Positions 35,147 to 43,237 of a stretch of DNA of 64,000 bases are shown piece by piece; the first letter of the stretch is position 1; the number at the start of each line of letters is the position of its first letter. This DNA comes from Parazoarcus communis (GTDB lineage Bacteria > Pseudomonadota > Gammaproteobacteria > Burkholderiales > Rhodocyclaceae). Below the pieces are notes generated by a model, which saw only the letters and a program-made list of their open reading frames with translations, searched no databases and was not told the DNA's origin. Position numbers and translations under genes: made by a program. The stretch is from the NCBI RefSeq assembly GCF_003111665.1, contig NZ_CP022188.1, positions 4,712,001 through 4,776,000 on the forward strand, given 5' to 3'.

Positions 35147-37306
35147 ATGAAGCGAAACATCCCCTGGATTCTGCTGGCACTGGCCACCGCGGTGCAGGCG
35201 GCCACGCCGGCACCTGCGCCCATCACGCTGCAGCCGGACCAGACACAGGCGGAGGCAGCTGCGGTCAGCGCGAGACTGCTCAGCCGCTACCATTACGAGG
35301 CAGTACCGCTCGACGACCGCATGTCGGAGAAGATCTTCGACCGCTACCTGAAGTCGCTCGACCCCGAGCGCGTGTTTTTCCTGCAGGCTGACATCGATCA
35401 GTTCTCTGTCGCCCGCACCCTGCTCGACGATGCCATCGCCGGGCAGCAGCTCGACATGCCCTTCACCATCTACACGCGCTATGTGGAGCGCGTGCAGGAA
35501 AGGCTGGGCCTGGCGCGCAGGCTGCTGGAGAAGGGTTTCGACTTCGAGCTCGATGAACAATACCGCTACGTGCGTACCGATCTGCCCTGGGCCGCTACCC
35601 AGGCCGAGATCGACGACATCTGGCGCAAACGGGTGAAGAACGACTGGCTGCGCCTGAAGCTCGCCGGCAAGGACGAGAAAGAGATCCGCGCCACGCTCGA
35701 CAGGCGTTACGAAACCGCCCTCGCCCGCTCCTTGCGCGCGAAGAGCAGCGACGTCTTTCAGGTCTTCATGAACGCCTACGCCGCGTCGATCGAACCGCAT
35801 ACCAGTTACCTCGGACCGCGCGCTTCCGAGGACTTCGCCATCTCGATGAAGCTGTCGCTGGTGGGTATCGGCGCGGTGCTGCAGGAGCGCGACGACTACG
35901 TCACCATCCGCGAACTGGTGGCAGGCGGGCCGGCCAGCCGCTCAGAGCGCCTTGCGGTCGGCGACCGCATCGCCGGCGTCGCCCAGGGCGAGAACACCCC
36001 CTTTGTGGACGTGGTGGGCTGGCGAGTGGACGATGTGGTGGGCATGATCCGCGGCGAAAAGGGCACGACGGTCGTGCTCGACATCCTCCCCGCCGACGCC
36101 GGCCCGGACGCCGAACACAAGCGGGTGGTCATGGTGCGCGACACCATCACCCTTGAGAAGCAGGCGGCAAGCAAGACCATCCTCGACGTCGGCAACGCAG
36201 ATGCCAGGAAGCGCGTCGGCGTGATCACGCTGCCGACCTTCTACCAGGACGTCGGCGCGCGGCGCAACGGCGACGACAACTACCGCAGCGCGAGCCGCGA
36301 CGTGGCACGGCTGCTGTCCGAACTAAAAGCCGAATCGGTCGATGCGGTGCTGCTTGACCTGCGCAACAACGGTGGCGGCTCGCTCGACGAAGCCATCGCC
36401 CTGACCGGTCTCTTCATCCACACCGGCCCGGTGGTTCAGCAGCGCAACGCGCAGGGGCAGATCCGCGTCGAGAGCGACATGATCCCCGGCCAGGCCTGGG
36501 ATGGCCCGCTTGGCGTGCTCATCAACCGCGCGTCTGCGTCGGCCTCCGAGATCTTCGCCGCTGCGGTGCAGGATTATGGCCGCGGCCTGATCATCGGCGA
36601 GCAGAGCTTCGGCAAGGGCACGGTGCAGACCCTGCTCGATCTCGACGAAATGGCCGCCAGCAGGACGCCCACGTATGGCGAGCTGAAGATGACGGTCGCG
36701 CAGTTTTTCCGCGTCTCTGGCGGCACCACGCAGCTGAAGGGCGTTACCCCCGATATCGCCCTGCCCTCGCTGGCAGACAAGGAGAACTTTGGCGAGTCGA
36801 GCTACGACAACGCCTTGCCATGGACGCAGGTGCAGCCGGCCGCCTTCACCCCCGAAGGCCAGTTCGCGGAATTGCTGCCGGCGCTGACGCTGCGTCACGC
36901 AGCCCGGGTGACGAGCGACATCGGTTACCGCAATCTTGAGGAAGACGTCGCCGAGCTGAACACCCTGCGCAAGCGCAACGAGATCTCGCTCAACGAAGTC
37001 GAGCGTCGTCGCGAACGAAGCATGCAGGAGGCGCGCCTCAAGGCCAGGGAGCTGGCACGTGCCGCGGCAGTCGGCGACAGCGCTGAAGCCGCCCCGGCCG
37101 CCATTGCGGCACTTCGCGACGACGGCCTGATCGCCGGCGAACGCAGCCTGCGCGCCGAACTGGACGCCGAAAAGTCGGGCAAGAACCGGCGCGACGTCCT
37201 GCTCGACGAGGCCAGCGCCATCCTGGGTGACATGGTCGAGCTGCTGCAATCGGAAACCGGGCTGGCCGCGCGCAATCCGCCCGCAACCGGCGCACGGGTC
37301 AACTAG
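35147..37306 (+). CDS. prc: Tail-specific periplasmic protease (Prc/Tsp, S41)
   Basis: A 719-residue carboxy-terminal processing protease. Signal peptide 1-19; N-terminal Prc domain; a PDZ domain at about 215-310 (SLVGIGAVLQERDD); then the S41 catalytic domain with RNNGGGSLDEA, nucleophile Ser465 (NRASASASEIF) and Lys490 (GEQSFGKGTVQ). The C-terminal DUF3340-like region ends in a charged helix. It degrades periplasmic proteins with nonpolar C-termini and trims envelope enzymes. Length agrees with the family. Confidence 0.94.
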   Translation: MKRNIPWILLALATAVQAATPAPAPITLQPDQTQAEAAAVSARLLSRYHYEAVPLDDRMSEKIFDRYLKSLDPERVFFLQADIDQFSVARTLLDDAIAGQQLDMPFTIYTRYVERVQERLGLARRLLEKGFDFELDEQYRYVRTDLPWAATQAEIDDIWRKRVKNDWLRLKLAGKDEKEIRATLDRRYETALARSLRAKSSDVFQVFMNAYAASIEPHTSYLGPRASEDFAISMKLSLVGIGAVLQERDDYVTIRELVAGGPASRSERLAVGDRIAGVAQGENTPFVDVVGWRVDDVVGMIRGEKGTTVVLDILPADAGPDAEHKRVVMVRDTITLEKQAASKTILDVGNADARKRVGVITLPTFYQDVGARRNGDDNYRSASRDVARLLSELKAESVDAVLLDLRNNGGGSLDEAIALTGLFIHTGPVVQQRNAQGQIRVESDMIPGQAWDGPLGVLINRASASASEIFAAAVQDYGRGLIIGEQSFGKGTVQTLLDLDEMAASRTPTYGELKMTVAQFFRVSGGTTQLKGVTPDIALPSLADKENFGESSYDNALPWTQVQPAAFTPEGQFAELLPALTLRHAARVTSDIGYRNLEEDVAELNTLRKRNEISLNEVERRRERSMQEARLKARELARAAAVGDSAEAAPAAIAALRDDGLIAGERSLRAELDAEKSGKNRRDVLLDEASAILGDMVELLQSETGLAARNPPATGARVN

Positions 37307-37342
37307 GCCAGCTCAGACGCCTGGCCAGAAGGGATGAGCAGC

Positions 37343-37552
37343 TTACTGGCTGCTCACCTTCGGCTGCGGCGGCGCATCCATCCACTTCTCGAACTCGGCA
37401 ACCGGCATCGGCCGGGCGACGTACCAGCCTTGCAAGCTGGCGTTTTCGAGCGTTTCCACGAAACGCGCCTGGTTTGCCAGCTCCACGCCTTCGGCAACGA
37501 CGCTTGCATCAATGGCCTGCGCGATTGAGAAGAACGGCCGGGCGGTTTGCAC
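37343..37552 (-). pseudogene. C-terminal fragment of an EAL-domain phosphodiesterase
   Basis: The frame reads SIAQAIDASVVAEGVELANQ and LQGWYVARPMP, the last two EAL-domain motifs (VAEGVE and QGxxxxRPxP), and ends with a normal stop. Everything upstream, including the EAL motif and metal ligands, is missing and replaced by an IS481 remnant starting at about 37560. The gene is therefore dead, cut by that insertion or a later deletion. Confidence 0.85.
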
Positions 37553-37585
37553 AACCGCTCTTCACGCCCGCACCGCTGCCCGCAT

Positions 37586-38431
37586 GCACTGAGTACCGAA
37601 CGCCAGCGGATGATCATCGAGCGACGCAAGAGCCGACAGCCATACCATCAAATTTAGTCAGGATCTGGGCGTCGGGCACAGCACGGTGGGGCGTATCCTG
37701 TGCCGCGCAGGGCTCAACCGCCTGGCGAACCTTGAGCCGGCCAAGCCGGTGCTGCGCTATGAGTACCCGGCCCCTGGCGGCCTGTTGCACCTGGACATCA
37801 AGAAACTTGGGCGCTTTCGTCGCCTTGGGCACCGGGTAACCGGCGATCGTCGGCAAGACTCACCCGGGGCCGGTTGGGAGTACGTCCATGTGCGATCGAC
37901 GATCATTCGCGTATCGCCTTCAGCACCATCTGCTCAGACGAGAGCGGGCGCAGCGCCTGCATCGCTCTGCTTCTGGCGGTGCGCTATTGCGCCAGCCTTG
38001 GCGTTCGCTTCCAGCGCGTACTGACCGACAACGGTGCGTGCTACAAGTCCCGAATGTTCAAGCGATTATGCCGGCGCCTGCGACTCAGGCACCTGCGCAC
38101 CAAGCCATACACGCCGCGCACCAACGGGAAAGCGGAGCGCTTAATTCAGACCGCCCTGCGCGAGTGGGCCTACGCCCGATCCCACGAATCCTCAGACCAG
38201 CGCGCAGCCCATTTGCCCTTCTGGTTGCATCACTACAACTGGCACAGACCGCACGCCGGATTGAAATATCTACCGCCGATCAGCCGACTGCCGATTACGA
38301 ACAACCTGGTGGGTTTACACACCTATGCAGAAAACTGTGGGCTCCATCGACCCGCACGAAGAAAAATCACCTCCGTCACAGGAAGTGAAGTGTCCCGTGG
38401 GACACAAATGGGACAGCGAGCTTATAGATAA
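37586..38431 (+). pseudogene. IS481-family transposase remnant with frameshifts
   Basis: Recognisable DDE transposase of the IS481 type in three frame segments. First IIERRKSRQPYHQI, then (frame change near 37650) SQDLGVGHSTVGRIL and LLHLDIKKLGRFRR, then (one base missing near 37890) AIDDHSRIAF, VLTDNGACYKS and TPRTNGKAERLIQ. The DDE residues are in HLDIKK/IDDHSR, LTDNG and NGKAER. The N-terminal helix-turn-helix part is absent. At least two frameshifts and the missing start make it inactive. It abuts the broken EAL gene on one side and a tRNA gene on the other. Confidence 0.88.
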
Positions 38432-38483
38432 GCCGGTATCTCAGGATATGTCGCGGTATGGCCCCAAAAAGACGCAGGCGTAA

Positions 38484-38507
38484 AAAAACCGCCTAAGAGG
38501 CGGTTTT
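38484..38507 (-). terminator. Intrinsic terminator after tRNA-Ser
   Basis: Read on the minus strand: AAAAACCGCC, a short loop, then GGCGGTTTTT with a longer U run. It lies 19 bases after the tRNA 3' end. Confidence 0.85.
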
Positions 38508-38525
38508 TCCACAATATTTCCGTGA

Positions 38526-38618
38526 TGGCGGAGACGAAGGGATTCGAACCCTTGAGACAGGTTTTGCCCGTCTGCTCCCTTAGCAGGGGAGTGCCTTCGA
38601 CCTCTCGGCCACGTCTCC
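38526..38618 (-). tRNA. tRNA-Ser (anticodon GCU)
   Basis: The minus strand gives a 93-base class II tRNA: acceptor GGAGACG pairing with CGTCTCC, D-arm GGCCGAGAGGTC, anticodon loop CTGCTAA (GCU), a long variable arm, T-loop GGTTCGAATCC and an encoded CCA end. It reads AGC/AGU codons. Confidence 0.95.
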
Positions 38619-38684
38619 ATCACGAAGGCGGGACTATATAGACTCCCTGCCTCGCGGTCAATTTCAGTTCACGATATTTTTCGA

Positions 38685-39911
38685 TCACGCTACGGAGTCG
38701 AGTTCGAAGGCCTTGTGCAGCACGCGCACAGCCAGTTCGAGGTACTTCTCTTCGATCGCGACCGAGATTCTGATTTCGGAAGTCGTGATCATCTGGATAT
38801 TGATGCCCTCCTCGGCCAGCGCACGGAACATCTTCGATGCCACGCCCGGATGCGAGCGCATGCCCACGCCGACAACGGAGACCTTGCACATGGTTCTGTC
38901 GGCCGAGATGGCAGCCGCGCCGATATGCGCTCTCACGCCTTCGAGCAGTGCCACTGCCTTGTCGAGGTCGGCGCGACCGACCGTGAAGGAGAGGTCGGTG
39001 CAGCCGTCCTTGCCGACGTTCTGGATGATCATGTCCACGTCGATGTTGGCCTCGGCGACCGGACCGAGTAGCTGGTACGCAATGCCCGGCTTGTCGGGCA
39101 CGCCCACAACGGTGAGCTTGGCTTCATCGCGATTGAAGGCGATGCCGGAAATGACGGGCCTTTCCATGGTGCTGTCTTCCTCAACGGTAATGAGCGTGCC
39201 CTCGCCTTCTTCCTCGAAGCTCGACAGGACACGCAGCCTGACCTTGTACTTGCCGGCGAACTCGACCGAGCGGATCTGCAGCACCTTGGAGCCAAGACTG
39301 GCCATCTCCAGCATTTCCTCGAAGGTGATGGTGTCGAGCTTGCGGGCTTCGGGAACGATGCGCGGATCAGTCGTATAGACGCCATCGACGTCGGTATAGA
39401 TCTGGCACTCCTCGGCCTTGAGTGCAGCGGCCAGTGCAACCCCGGTGGTATCCGAGCCACCGCGCCCGAGCGTGGTGATGTTGCCTTCCGCATCCACACC
39501 CTGGAAGCCCGCCACGACCACGACCATGCCTTGCGCAAGATCCTTGCGAATGGACGCTTCATCGATGCTCAGGATGCGCGCGCGGGTGTGGGCGCTGTCG
39601 GTCAGGATCTTTACCTGGCCGCCGGTGTAACTCTTCGCCCTGATGCCGATCTGCTGCAGCGCCATGCACAAAAGGCCGATCGTGACCTGCTCGCCGGTCG
39701 AAATGACCACGTCGAGTTCACGCGGACCCGGATTCGACGAAACCGCCCTGGACAACGCGATCAGCCGGTTGGTTTCACCGCTCATCGCCGACACGGTAAC
39801 CACCACTTGATGCCCCTGTTTACGGAACTTCGCCACCCTGCGGGCAACACTTCCAATGCGCTCAGGCGTACCCATCGACGTGCCGCCATACTTCTGGACT
39901 ATCAGGGCCAT
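38685..39911 (-). CDS. lysC: Aspartate kinase
   Basis: A 408-residue monofunctional aspartokinase, first step of Lys/Thr/Met synthesis. The start MALIVQKYGGTSMG at 39911 matches the family; an upstream extension to 40040 does not. Kinase motifs include TVSAMSGETNRL, STGEQVTIGLL and GRGGSDTTGVALA; two ACT domains fill the C-terminal 150 residues (VGVPDKPGIAYQLL; VGVGMRSHPGVASKMF), implying feedback control by lysine/threonine. A -10-like TAGAAT lies 34 bases before the start (39946-39951, minus strand). No lysine riboswitch is visible. Confidence 0.95.
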   Translation of the reverse strand: MALIVQKYGGTSMGTPERIGSVARRVAKFRKQGHQVVVTVSAMSGETNRLIALSRAVSSNPGPRELDVVISTGEQVTIGLLCMALQQIGIRAKSYTGGQVKILTDSAHTRARILSIDEASIRKDLAQGMVVVVAGFQGVDAEGNITTLGRGGSDTTGVALAAALKAEECQIYTDVDGVYTTDPRIVPEARKLDTITFEEMLEMASLGSKVLQIRSVEFAGKYKVRLRVLSSFEEEGEGTLITVEEDSTMERPVISGIAFNRDEAKLTVVGVPDKPGIAYQLLGPVAEANIDVDMIIQNVGKDGCTDLSFTVGRADLDKAVALLEGVRAHIGAAAISADRTMCKVSVVGVGMRSHPGVASKMFRALAEEGINIQMITTSEIRISVAIEEKYLELAVRVLHKAFELDSVA

Positions 39912-40042
39912 CTTTGTACCCAAGTACCTGTCGGGAAAGGGCTTGATTCTATTCGATGGCGGTCGTTTTGCAGAACTGCAACAAACCCGGGGGTTTGTGC
40001 GCTTATGGATTGTGGTTAACCCCGATTCGTGATTTATCACCG

Positions 40043-40072
40043 TTGTATATTTGGTTGGGCTTGATCTATACT
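40043..40072 (+). promoter_or_regulatory. Sigma70-type promoter of the HTH gene
   Basis: TTGTAT (40043-40048), an 18-base spacer, and TATACT (40067-40072). The predicted start point falls at the palindrome that begins at 40080. Confidence 0.6.
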
Positions 40073-40079
40073 CTGAACA

Positions 40080-40101
40080 TCCTACAACTTAAGTTGTAGG
40101 A
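40080..40101. promoter_or_regulatory. 22-bp perfect palindrome, probable operator
   Basis: TCCTACAACTT followed directly by its reverse complement. It covers the expected transcription start of the HTH gene, the usual position for an autorepressor operator. Confidence 0.65.
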
Positions 40102-40161
40102 ACCACTTACAGGCAAATTCAGTCTCAATATATGTCTGGCAACTCGACAAAGGACAAAGTC

Positions 40162-40455
40162 ATGAAAAACTCCGATACCCTTGATGTACGCGAAATCCGC
40201 CGCAAGCTCGGCCTCAACCAGTCCCAGTTCTGGTCCAAGATCGGTGTCACCCAGAGTGGTGGTTCCCGCTACGAGAGTGGCCGCAACATTCCGCGCCCGG
40301 TTCAGGCCCTGCTGCGCCTGGTTCACGTCGAACAGATCGACATCAACAAGGTCAAGCGCGACGACGTGGATGTGGCCGAGTACCTGAAGGCCAGCAACCC
40401 GGAGCTGTACAAGACCCTAAAGAAGGAAGCCAAGGCCAAGCGCAAGGCTGGCTAA
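40162..40455 (+). CDS. Small helix-turn-helix (XRE-like) regulator
   Basis: A 97-residue protein. ATG 40162 is preferred over 40132 because AAAGGA lies eight bases upstream. The XRE-type HTH spans about residues 8-50 (REIRRKLGLNQSQFWSKIGV, then TQSGGSRYESGRNIPRPV). The C-terminus is a basic tail (KEAKAKRKAG). Similar small regulators are common in Betaproteobacteria, with no known target. The palindrome over its own promoter suggests self-control. Confidence 0.85.
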   Translation: MKNSDTLDVREIRRKLGLNQSQFWSKIGVTQSGGSRYESGRNIPRPVQALLRLVHVEQIDINKVKRDDVDVAEYLKASNPELYKTLKKEAKAKRKAG

Positions 40456-40495
40456 TGGTCGGGAGTGCCGCCCGCAAGCCGGGCGCATGCATGAA

Positions 40496-41350
40496 TCAGG
40501 GGCTGACGCGAACCGTCAGCCCTTTTTCCTTGATGCGAGCAGCGATCTCTTCGAGCTCATCGAGCGTCAGCGCCGAAAGGTGCGATGCCTCGGGCTGCCT
40601 TGACTCGCGCGCGATGCCGTACAGAAGCACTCCCTGCAGGTTTTCGATACCTGCCGCCATCAGCACCTCGAGATAGGCGTCGATGTCATGCCGTGATGGC
40701 AACTCGCCATCCCAGCGGAACATGCAGGTCTGAACCCAGGTCGGACAGCGTGCAGCACACAGCGCCAGGTGACGGGCAATGGCCTCGGGCTCGAGACGCA
40801 CGCCATTGATACGCTCGATTGCGTCCGCATCGCCCCCATCGACCTTGAACCAGACCTCACCGTTCGCCGCTGCGAGCAGGCTCACTCCCTCCTGCACCCG
40901 CGCCTGCGCCATGAGGCTGCCGTTGGTGATCAGACGCACAGGAACGCCAGCCCCCAGTCCGAACTCGTCATGCAGACGTGCGACCAGCGCGACCGCCTCG
41001 GGGAACACCGCCGCGCTGGTCGGCTCGCCGTTTCCCGAAAATGCGATGTCGCGGATCTCGCGCAGCCCCTCAGGCGCATTGTGCTCAAGCCAGTCGCCGT
41101 GCACCAGTACGTTGAGGAAACCGCGCAACTCCGACTCGAGTTGCGCGAGATTGATGTCCGGCGCCTTGCCACGCACCAGGTTAGGCACCTGACAGTAGGC
41201 ACAGTGCCAGTTACAGGCGTTGTTGGGATTCAGGTTGATCCCGATTGAAACCCCGCCCGCACGCCGGGACAGCACCGGATAGACATAGGTCAGTCCGGCG
41301 AGCTCACGGTCATGATTGTGGATGGTCAGGATCTGGGAAGTCGAAATCAT
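40496..41350 (-). CDS. Radical SAM protein, COG0731-like
   Basis: A 284-residue radical SAM enzyme with CNWHCAYCQ (CX3CX2C) near residue 47, FSGNGEPT as the glycine-rich SAM motif and RLITNGSL. Overall it resembles the bacterial members of the wyosine-synthase-like group (COG0731), whose substrates are unknown. It is divergent from queD, with about 90 bases between starts. It is not QueE: it lacks that enzyme's short size and N-terminal cluster sequence. Start MISTSQIL at 41350 is one of two possible ATGs; the other (41377) adds nine residues. Confidence 0.82.
   Translation of the reverse strand: MISTSQILTIHNHDRELAGLTYVYPVLSRRAGGVSIGINLNPNNACNWHCAYCQVPNLVRGKAPDINLAQLESELRGFLNVLVHGDWLEHNAPEGLREIRDIAFSGNGEPTSAAVFPEAVALVARLHDEFGLGAGVPVRLITNGSLMAQARVQEGVSLLAAANGEVWFKVDGGDADAIERINGVRLEPEAIARHLALCAARCPTWVQTCMFRWDGELPSRHDIDAYLEVLMAAGIENLQGVLLYGIARESRQPEASHLSALTLDELEEIAARIKEKGLTVRVSP
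40500..40527 (+). terminator. Intrinsic terminator of the HTH gene, inside the convergent radical SAM gene
   Basis: GGGCTGACG, a five-base loop, CGTCAGCCC, then TTTTT. It ends plus-strand transcripts from the HTH gene and overlaps the last ten codons of the convergent minus-strand gene. Confidence 0.85.
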
Positions 41351-41404
41351 TTTGGGCTCAGTAAGTTGCGTTCGCACAGGCAGCAGGACCGGGTTCCGGC
41401 AAAT

Positions 41405-41412
41405 GCTATAAT
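41405..41412 (+). promoter_or_regulatory. Extended -10 promoter element of queD
   Basis: TG followed after one base by a perfect TATAAT (41407-41412), 27 bases before the queD start. No good -35 box is visible, which is usual for extended -10 promoters. Confidence 0.6.
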
Positions 41413-41438
41413 CCGCCGCCTTTCAAGCGAGGTTAACC

Positions 41439-41888
41439 ATGCGCATCACCCGTCGTCTCGAATTCGACGCTGGACACCGGATTCCGGATCACGCCAGCCA
41501 GTGCCGGCATCTGCACGGCCATCGCTACGCGCTGGAGGTGACGCTGTCAGGCAACATCATCGACGCCGCAGGACAGGCGGTCAACGGCATGGTGATGGAC
41601 TTCGCCGACGTCAAGAAAGTTGCCAACGAAATGATCGTCGACCGCTGGGACCATGCGTTTCTGGTGTACCGCGATGATACCCAGGTGGCCGCGTTCCTCG
41701 CCTCGATGCCAGGGCACAAGACCGTCACCCTCGATGTGGTGCCGACCGCCGAGAACCTGGCGGCCGAGGCCTTCCGCGTTCTGGACGGTGCCTATCAGGA
41801 TGTGTACGGGAACCAGCTCCAGCTCGAACGGGTGAGGCTTTACGAAACGCCGAACTGCTGGGCGGACGCGGTGCGCGGAGAGCGCTGA
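41439..41888 (+). CDS. queD: 6-carboxy-5,6,7,8-tetrahydropterin synthase
   Basis: A 149-residue enzyme of the PTPS/QueD family, second step of queuosine (preQ0) synthesis from dihydroneopterin triphosphate. Zinc ligands are His13 (FDAGHRI) and the two His of HLHGHRY; Cys22 in SQCRHLHGH is the catalytic thiol; VMDFADVK and WDHAFL, PTAENLA and YETPNCWA complete the family pattern. AGCGAGGTT precedes ATG 41439. No preQ1 riboswitch is evident in the short leader. Confidence 0.93.
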   Translation: MRITRRLEFDAGHRIPDHASQCRHLHGHRYALEVTLSGNIIDAAGQAVNGMVMDFADVKKVANEMIVDRWDHAFLVYRDDTQVAAFLASMPGHKTVTLDVVPTAENLAAEAFRVLDGAYQDVYGNQLQLERVRLYETPNCWADAVRGER

Positions 41889-41938
41889 GCCGAAGCACGA
41901 CCGACACTGCGGGATCGCAGCATTCAACAGCAGAAAAA

Positions 41939-41965
41939 AAACGGGCGGATAATTTCCGCCCGTTT
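41939..41965. terminator. Bidirectional intrinsic terminator
   Basis: AAACGGGCGGA, a five-base loop and its reverse complement, with an A run on one side and T-rich end on the other, between the convergent queD and desaturase genes. Confidence 0.88.
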
Positions 41966-41978
41966 GCATTATGTCGCC

Positions 41979-43148
41979 TCAGACTGCGTAGCGTCGCAGC
42001 CGCATGGAGAAGTCCTGCAGTTGCTGGATGCCGCTCTGCTCGGCGCGCTCGATCCATTCATGCAATTGCTTGAGCAGCTGCTCGTGCGTCGCGGTGGAGC
42101 GCGCCCAGATGGCCGCCAGCTCCTCACGCATGGACACCACGGTGACCAGGGCCTTGCTGTCACCGATTACCACCGCAAGCTGCGCCTTCTGCTCGGCACA
42201 CAGATGCCGTTCCTCACCCGACAGCACCCAGCGCCGCAGCGCGCGAGCGTCGAACTTGCCTGCATGGCTTTTCTTGAGACGCTCGATCTCCTCGCTGCAG
42301 GTGTGCTTGAGTGACTGCATGTAGCGCGTCATCACGTCATAGCGGTGGGTGATGATGGCCTGCAGGGTATCCAGATCGGGCTGATGTTTGGCTTCGCCGA
42401 ACTTCGGCAGCGGAATGACCTTCTTCGCCTTGGCCAGACCGAGGATCTCGAGAATACGGATGTACATCCAGCCGATATCGAACTCGTACCACTTGGCCGA
42501 CAGCTTGGCCGAGGTGGCGAAGCTGTGGTGGTTGTTGTGCAGCTCCTCGCCGCCGATCAGGATGCCCCAGGGCACGAGATTGGTCGATGCGTCGGTGCAA
42601 TCGAAGTTGCGGTAGCCGATGTAATGACCCAGGCCATTGACGACGCCGGCGGCCCAGATCGGGATCCACATCATCTGCACGGCCCAGATCGTCAGACCAA
42701 TCGCGCCGAAGGCCACCACGTCGATGATCAGCATCAGCGACACCCCGACCACGGAGCGACGATAGACGTTGCGCTCGAGCCAGTCAGTGGGCGTGCCGTG
42801 GCCGTAGCGTGCGAGGGTTTCCTTGTTGTCGGCCTCGATCCGGTACAGCTCGGCGCCTTCCAGCAACACCTTGCGGATGCCGCGTGTCTGCGGGCTGTGC
42901 GGGTCTTCGGGCGTCTCGCATTTGGCGTGGTGCTTGCGATGCACCGCAGCCCACTCACCCGTCACCATGCCGGTGGTCAGCCACAGCCAGAAGCGAAAGA
43001 AATGGCTTGGCAACGGGCTCAGCTCAAGCGCGCGGTGAGCCTGATGGCGATGCAGATAAATGGTGACTGACGCAATGGTGATGTGGGTCATCACCAGCGC
43101 GACAACGACATAGCCCCACCAGGGAAGCTCGAAAAGCCCGGAATACAT
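41979..43148 (-). CDS. Membrane fatty acid desaturase (delta-9 type)
   Basis: A 389-residue di-iron membrane desaturase. The three histidine boxes are HRHQAHRAL, HRKHHAKCE and ELHNNHHSF. About four transmembrane helices are interleaved (VVVALVMTHITIASVTIYL near the N-terminus). The C-terminal 120 residues form a soluble helical extension. It introduces cis double bonds into acyl chains of membrane lipids or acyl-CoA and often serves cold adaptation. The DNA around the boxes is intact and length is normal for bacterial DesA/OLE1-type proteins. Confidence 0.92.
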   Translation of the reverse strand: MYSGLFELPWWGYVVVALVMTHITIASVTIYLHRHQAHRALELSPLPSHFFRFWLWLTTGMVTGEWAAVHRKHHAKCETPEDPHSPQTRGIRKVLLEGAELYRIEADNKETLARYGHGTPTDWLERNVYRRSVVGVSLMLIIDVVAFGAIGLTIWAVQMMWIPIWAAGVVNGLGHYIGYRNFDCTDASTNLVPWGILIGGEELHNNHHSFATSAKLSAKWYEFDIGWMYIRILEILGLAKAKKVIPLPKFGEAKHQPDLDTLQAIITHRYDVMTRYMQSLKHTCSEEIERLKKSHAGKFDARALRRWVLSGEERHLCAEQKAQLAVVIGDSKALVTVVSMREELAAIWARSTATHEQLLKQLHEWIERAEQSGIQQLQDFSMRLRRYAV

Positions 43149-43237
43149 TCTTTAGAAATCCTTGTACAAGAGAAACCTGTGCGCCCGCGACACTACACGA
43201 GCCACAGCAAACCACCAAACAGTGGCCTTGCCGGCAT

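Noticed and set aside
37335-37356. Hairpin TGAGCAGC...GCTGCTCA after prc as a terminator
   Set aside because: The stem is only eight pairs and there is no U-tract; it may still slow polymerase but is not a convincing terminator.
39912-40042. Lysine riboswitch upstream of lysC
   Set aside because: The leader is short and lacks the conserved lysine-box elements.
40496-41350. Annotation of the radical SAM gene beside queD as queE
   Set aside because: It is longer than QueE and resembles COG0731 proteins; only its position suggests QueE.
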